Assembly: GCA_035411265.1 (NCBI GenBank)
Contig: DAONSQ010000028.1
Coordinates: 1 to 8,082, forward strand
Origin: UBA1359 sp035411265
GTDB lineage: Bacteria > Patescibacteriota > Patescibacteriia > Patescibacteriales > Patescibacteriaceae
Direction: 5' to 3'
Length of the DNA: 8,082 bases
Shown piece after piece: positions 5,831 to 8,082 of the stretch (positions are counted from its first letter, which is position 1; each line of letters begins with the position of its first letter). The translations under genes were made by a program, and so were the position numbers. The notes below the pieces were generated by a model. That model saw nothing but the letters and a program-made list of their open reading frames with translations. It was not told where the DNA came from and did no database searches.

Positions 5831-7196
5831 AATTATTGATCGCCTCAGCAATAACCGGAATATGGCGGAAATTAATGTGATTAGTTGGCTCATCTAAAAT
5901 TAATAAGCCTGGCTTCATTAAAACTAAACGAGCAAAAGAAAGCAGCCCTTTCTGCCCTTCTGACAGGCTACCGACCGTGTGATCCATCAACTCGCCAGTA
6001 ATTAAAAAACCAGCCGCAATAGCTCGCATATCCTGCTCAGTAGTTCCTTCAGGAGTTACTTGCCTTAAACAATCAATAACTTTTTGATCAAAATCTAGAG
6101 TAGAAAAATCTTGGCTATAATAACCAACTTTAACCGTCGGCAGTATTCGCAAGCCTTCTTGACTACCAGCAATTAAAGATCTTAGCAAAGTGCTCTTACC
6201 GATACCATTGGGACCAGTAACGAGCAACCTGGTTTTTTTACCCAATGACTTGCCAGCTTCTTTGAGGATTGGTTCATGATTTTTAATAACCCGCACTTGA
6301 TCCAAAAAGACAATATCGCCTTTCAAATCTTCTTGAGCGGGAATTTCAAAACTACGAATAGTCTTATCTTCACGGCGAACATCAACTTTATTTTCCTCTA
6401 ATTCAGCAGTTTCTTCTTTCATCTTTTGGGCTAATTTACGCATCTTACCACCTTTATTGGCGAAAAAATTAACTTTTTCTTTGCGGTCTTGAATCTTTTT
6501 TTCCAATTGAGCGTTTTTCATAACTTCGCGCTCAACCCGCTGCTTGATTTCTTCAACTACCGAATAATAGTCACCGACATAAAGCTCAGTCTGATGAGTA
6601 AAAATATCAAGATAAACAACTCCCTCAGTAAAACAGTTTAAAAAATCAGCATCATGAGAGATGACAATCGCGGTCTTGTCATACATGATTAGAAAAGTTA
6701 CCAAATGATCAATGCCGGCTTTATCTAGATTATTAGTCGGCTCATCGAGTAGTAAAATATCCGGATCCTGTATCAAAGCATAGGCCAAAAGCAGCCGTGA
6801 TTGCTGGCCGCCAGATAAGTCGCCAACGATTCGATCCAAAGGAATATCAAAATTAACTGCTTCTAGTACTTTACTGATTCGGCTCTTTAGATTGGCAGGA
6901 ACAACATCAAAAGCAGTAGCAAAGTAAGCCTCAACCGTCAGCGGCAATTGTTCGCGTTCAATCATCTGTCTAGCGGTGCCAATAGTAGCATTATTGGTAA
7001 CAGAAATCTGACCGCTTTTGGGTTTGAGTTCACCAGTAATTAATTTAAATAGTGTACTCTTACCAGCCCCATTCTGGCCCATTAAGGTGATTTTGGCACC
7101 GCGGCGAATACTAAAACTAGCCTCATCTAAAAGCGGTTTTTTGTGGATATATTCGAAACAAACTTGATCGAACCTGAGGATTACTTCTTCGGCCAT
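5742..7196 (-). CDS. ABC-F family ATPase, two nucleotide-binding domains, no membrane domain
   Basis: ABC-F proteins are soluble twin-ATPases that bind the ribosomal E site and act in translation control, relief of stalling, or antibiotic target protection; the subtype here is open. Domain 1 carries Walker A GQNGAGKST (40-48), signature LSGGQ (127-131), Walker B ILLLDEP (147-153, Glu152) and switch His181. A charged, probably coiled linker follows (about 210-285), where the tRNA-contacting motif lies in this family. Domain 2 has Walker A GPNGIGKST (328-336), a variant signature LSEGQ (411-415), Walker B LLILDEP (431-437) and His465. The D-loop reads NHIN rather than NHLD, and SHM replaces SHD. 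There is no arm insertion in domain 1, and 484 aa is short for the family. The ATG at 7196 has no Shine-Dalgarno but follows a good promoter. It is first in a four-gene operon with a tRNA-modification gene, which fits a translation role. Confidence 0.92.
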   Translation of the reverse strand: MAEEVILRFDQVCFEYIHKKPLLDEASFSIRRGAKITLMGQNGAGKSTLFKLITGELKPKSGQISVTNNATIGTARQMIEREQLPLTVEAYFATAFDVVPANLKSRISKVLEAVNFDIPLDRIVGDLSGGQQSRLLLAYALIQDPDILLLDEPTNNLDKAGIDHLVTFLIMYDKTAIVISHDADFLNCFTEGVVYLDIFTHQTELYVGDYYSVVEEIKQRVEREVMKNAQLEKKIQDRKEKVNFFANKGGKMRKLAQKMKEETAELEENKVDVRREDKTIRSFEIPAQEDLKGDIVFLDQVRVIKNHEPILKEAGKSLGKKTRLLVTGPNGIGKSTLLRSLIAGSQEGLRILPTVKVGYYSQDFSTLDFDQKVIDCLRQVTPEGTTEQDMRAIAAGFLITGELMDHTVGSLSEGQKGLLSFARLVLMKPGLLILDEPTNHINFRHIPVIAEAINNYEGAIIMVSHMAEFVREIEFSEELNLANL

Positions 7197-7231
7197 GTTA
7201 TTTTATGTTAATCTTAGTCAAATCAAGATTT

Positions 7232-7260
7232 AGTATAGCGGTAAAAGCTAAGAAAATCAA
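7232..7260 (-). promoter_or_regulatory. Sigma70-like promoter of the ABC-F/metallopeptidase/trhP/DUF333 operon
   Basis: On the minus strand TTGATT (7260-7255, 4/6) and TATACT (7237-7232, 5/6) are separated by exactly 17 bases. It lies just downstream of a strong terminator and upstream of the ABC-F start, giving a leader of about 28 bases without a Shine-Dalgarno. This is the best promoter match in the window. Confidence 0.65.
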
Positions 7261-7267
7261 CTCAAAA

Positions 7268-7301
7268 TAAAAAAAGAAACCCGGATGGGGTTTCCGGGTT
7301 T
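7268..7301 (-). terminator. Intrinsic terminator of the upstream two-gene unit
   Basis: On the minus strand AAACCCGG (7301-7294) pairs with CCGGGTTT (7284-7277) around a 9-base loop, and CTTTTTTTATTTT follows. A competing stem, GAAACCC (7294-7288) with GGGTTTC (7282-7276), shares the same 3' arm, so either fold gives a terminator. It overlaps the stop codon of the 87-aa gene at 7300-7302 and insulates the next operon. Confidence 0.88.
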
Positions 7302-7563
7302 AAGTTGTGACAGGTTGATTTTTTCGCATTTCGGTAATGCGGTGCTCAATAAATCTTTGAAGCAAACAAATGTTGTCTGCTAAAATTGGTAGCCCTAGAT
7401 AATCTTTCAAAAAAGATCTCAATTTTTCCAGATTACCGTTAGCTTCAATTTTTTCCAAAGAGCCTTGAAATTTTTCTGGATTAGGGAATTCATTTTTAAT
7501 AACTTCCAATTCCCTTTTCAACTCCCCAAGTCCTGTCTTTTGAATGTTCGATAATTCTGCCAT
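7300..7563 (-). CDS. Small hypothetical protein, 87 aa, function unknown
   Basis: I do not recognise this protein. It is 87 aa, cytoplasmic by appearance, with no signal peptide or membrane segment. It is rich in Lys, Glu and Leu and looks mostly helical: a charged N-terminal half (LGELKRELEVIKNEFPNPEK), a Gly-Asn turn near 42-44, a second helical part (LEKLRSFLKDYLG), and a third (ICLLQRFIEHRITEMRK) before a polar tail. One cysteine is present at 66. Reality as a gene is well supported by an excellent Shine-Dalgarno four bases before the ATG, close linkage to the upstream acidic gene (18-base gap), and a terminator directly at its stop. It is the last gene of a two-gene unit. A small helical adaptor or partner of the upstream protein is possible, but that is a guess. 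Confidence 0.7.
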   Translation of the reverse strand: MAELSNIQKTGLGELKRELEVIKNEFPNPEKFQGSLEKIEANGNLEKLRSFLKDYLGLPILADNICLLQRFIEHRITEMRKNQPVTT

Positions 7564-7567
7564 TTGG

Positions 7568-7575
7568 CACCTCCC
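7568..7575 (-). promoter_or_regulatory. Strong Shine-Dalgarno site of the 87-aa gene
   Basis: GGGAGGTG on the minus strand lies four bases before the ATG at 7563, inside the 18-base gap after the upstream stop (7582). It fixes the start and suggests independent, efficient translation. Confidence 0.85.
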
Positions 7576-7581
7576 TTTTCT

Positions 7582-7947
7582 CTAATTTTGCAGCTTTTCC
7601 ATCCAATTGTCAATATAGGTACGAATAGAATCTGGCTCATCTAGGTCATAAAAAACAGTGTCTTTACAACCGGGAGTGCTACCAGCTAATAATTGCACCA
7701 TAAGACAATCATTGATTCTATCCACGCCATATTTTTCTTTTAAACGATTAACGTGGTTTTCTTTTTCTTGAAATGGATCACAGTCTTTAGCCATTTGTAA
7801 TTTTTGCATTAAGCCAATCAACTTGGTATATTTCGCAATCTCTTCAGCTTTATCAGGAAACCAATCGGTTTTCCAATTAGCCCACTCAGACTGGCTTTCA
7901 TTGGCAAAAAAATCATCGTCTTCGTCATGATCATTAATACTGCCCAA
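7582..7947 (-). CDS. Acidic hypothetical protein, function unknown, 5' end uncertain
   Basis: I do not recognise this protein. From a TTG at 7947 it is 121 aa; that start has no Shine-Dalgarno and is unlikely to be the true one. The N-terminus is very acidic (NDHDEDDDFF), followed by a Trp-rich stretch (EWANWKTDWFPDKAEE, Trp22, 25 and 29), a helical part (40-52), and a C-terminal region with Cys56, 81 and 94 and an YIDNWMEKL end. The same frame stays open for 33 more codons upstream, to a TAA at 8047-8049, and encodes a low-complexity Asp/Asn/Gly/Glu segment, but offers no ATG, GTG or TTG. An ATG at 8063 in the neighbouring frame would join it if one base were added in the A-run complementary to 8042-8045, giving 160 aa. 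It is probably the first gene of a unit with the 87-aa gene. No signal peptide or membrane segment is seen. Confidence 0.6.
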   Translation of the reverse strand: MGSINDHDEDDDFFANESQSEWANWKTDWFPDKAEEIAKYTKLIGLMQKLQMAKDCDPFQEKENHVNRLKEKYGVDRINDCLMVQLLAGSTPGCKDTVFYDLDEPDSIRTYIDNWMEKLQN

Positions 7948-8082
7948 GATTTTTGAAAGATCATCTAAAGATATATTACCTGTTCCGTTGTTTTCTCCGT
8001 TTTCTCCATCCTTATTATTACCATCGTCTGGGAGGTACCCATTTTCTTAGACACATTGTCCATGGGTCAATTGATATTGCCG
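7948..8082 (-). other. Probable true 5' part of the acidic gene, frame-disrupted
   Basis: On the minus strand the ATG at 8063 begins MDNVSKK, then runs out of frame. The downstream frame resumes as NGYLPDDGNNKDGENGENNG. Adding one A to the four-A run opposite 8042-8045 links them. A different reading also exists: the downstream frame itself, read from 8082 to the TAA at 8047, could be the last eleven codons of another gene. I see no Shine-Dalgarno or promoter here. Confidence 0.4.

Noticed and set aside
1..8082. Stop-codon recoding, tRNA genes, CRISPR arrays, insertion sequences
   Set aside because: No gene needs TGA read as an amino acid. I found no cloverleaf, spaced repeat array, transposase or terminal inverted repeats.

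Overview
The window looks like a piece of a Patescibacteria/CPR-type (or similarly reduced, AT-rich) bacterial genome. This is inferred from gene content and protein style and was not tested by any search. The DNA is AT-rich and the genes are tightly packed. Every complete gene with an intact stop ends in TAA or TAG, and I saw no sign of TGA recoding. Shine-Dalgarno sites are very uneven: two are textbook, while most genes have none. There are no RNA genes, CRISPR arrays or insertion sequences that I can support.

Layout. Bases 2-475 (+) are the 3' part of a cyclophilin-type peptidyl-prolyl isomerase, closed by a bidirectional terminator at 493-527. On the minus strand, reading leftwards, a polyphenol-oxidase/laccase-domain (YfiH/PgeF-like) gene at 1770-1203 is broken: its two halves are in different frames and the central stretch that should carry the HAGW-type histidine motif is missing. 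It runs into a hairpin terminator at 1181-1216 and is followed by a SanA/YdcF-family membrane protein (1173-529). A 135-base divergent intergenic region (1771-1905) separates it from a compact alpha-glucan phosphorylase on the plus strand (1906-3582).

A four-gene minus-strand operon occupies 7196-3584: an ABC-F ATPase, a YgjP-like (DUF45) zinc metallopeptidase, a U32-family protein of the TrhP type (tRNA U34 hydroxylation), and a membrane-anchored DUF333 protein. Its genes overlap or nearly touch (89-nt overlap, 7-nt overlap, 4-nt gap). It has a good sigma70-like promoter at 7232-7260 and meets the phosphorylase tail-to-tail with one base between stop codons.

Upstream of this operon, behind a strong terminator (7268-7301), lies a second minus-strand unit of two small genes I do not recognise (87 aa, and an acidic protein of at least 121 aa). 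The 5' end of the acidic one looks broken by a single-base loss in an A-run, by mutation or sequencing error.

Functionally, the four-gene operon is mostly translation- and ribosome-related (ABC-F, TrhP) plus two accessory proteins. The phosphorylase serves alpha-glucan breakdown and SanA-type proteins concern the envelope. I see no convincing new multi-gene system. The points most worth a second look are the decayed laccase gene, a possible leaderless promoter embedded in its terminator, the long ABC-F/metallopeptidase overlap, and the unrecognised gene pair at the right end.
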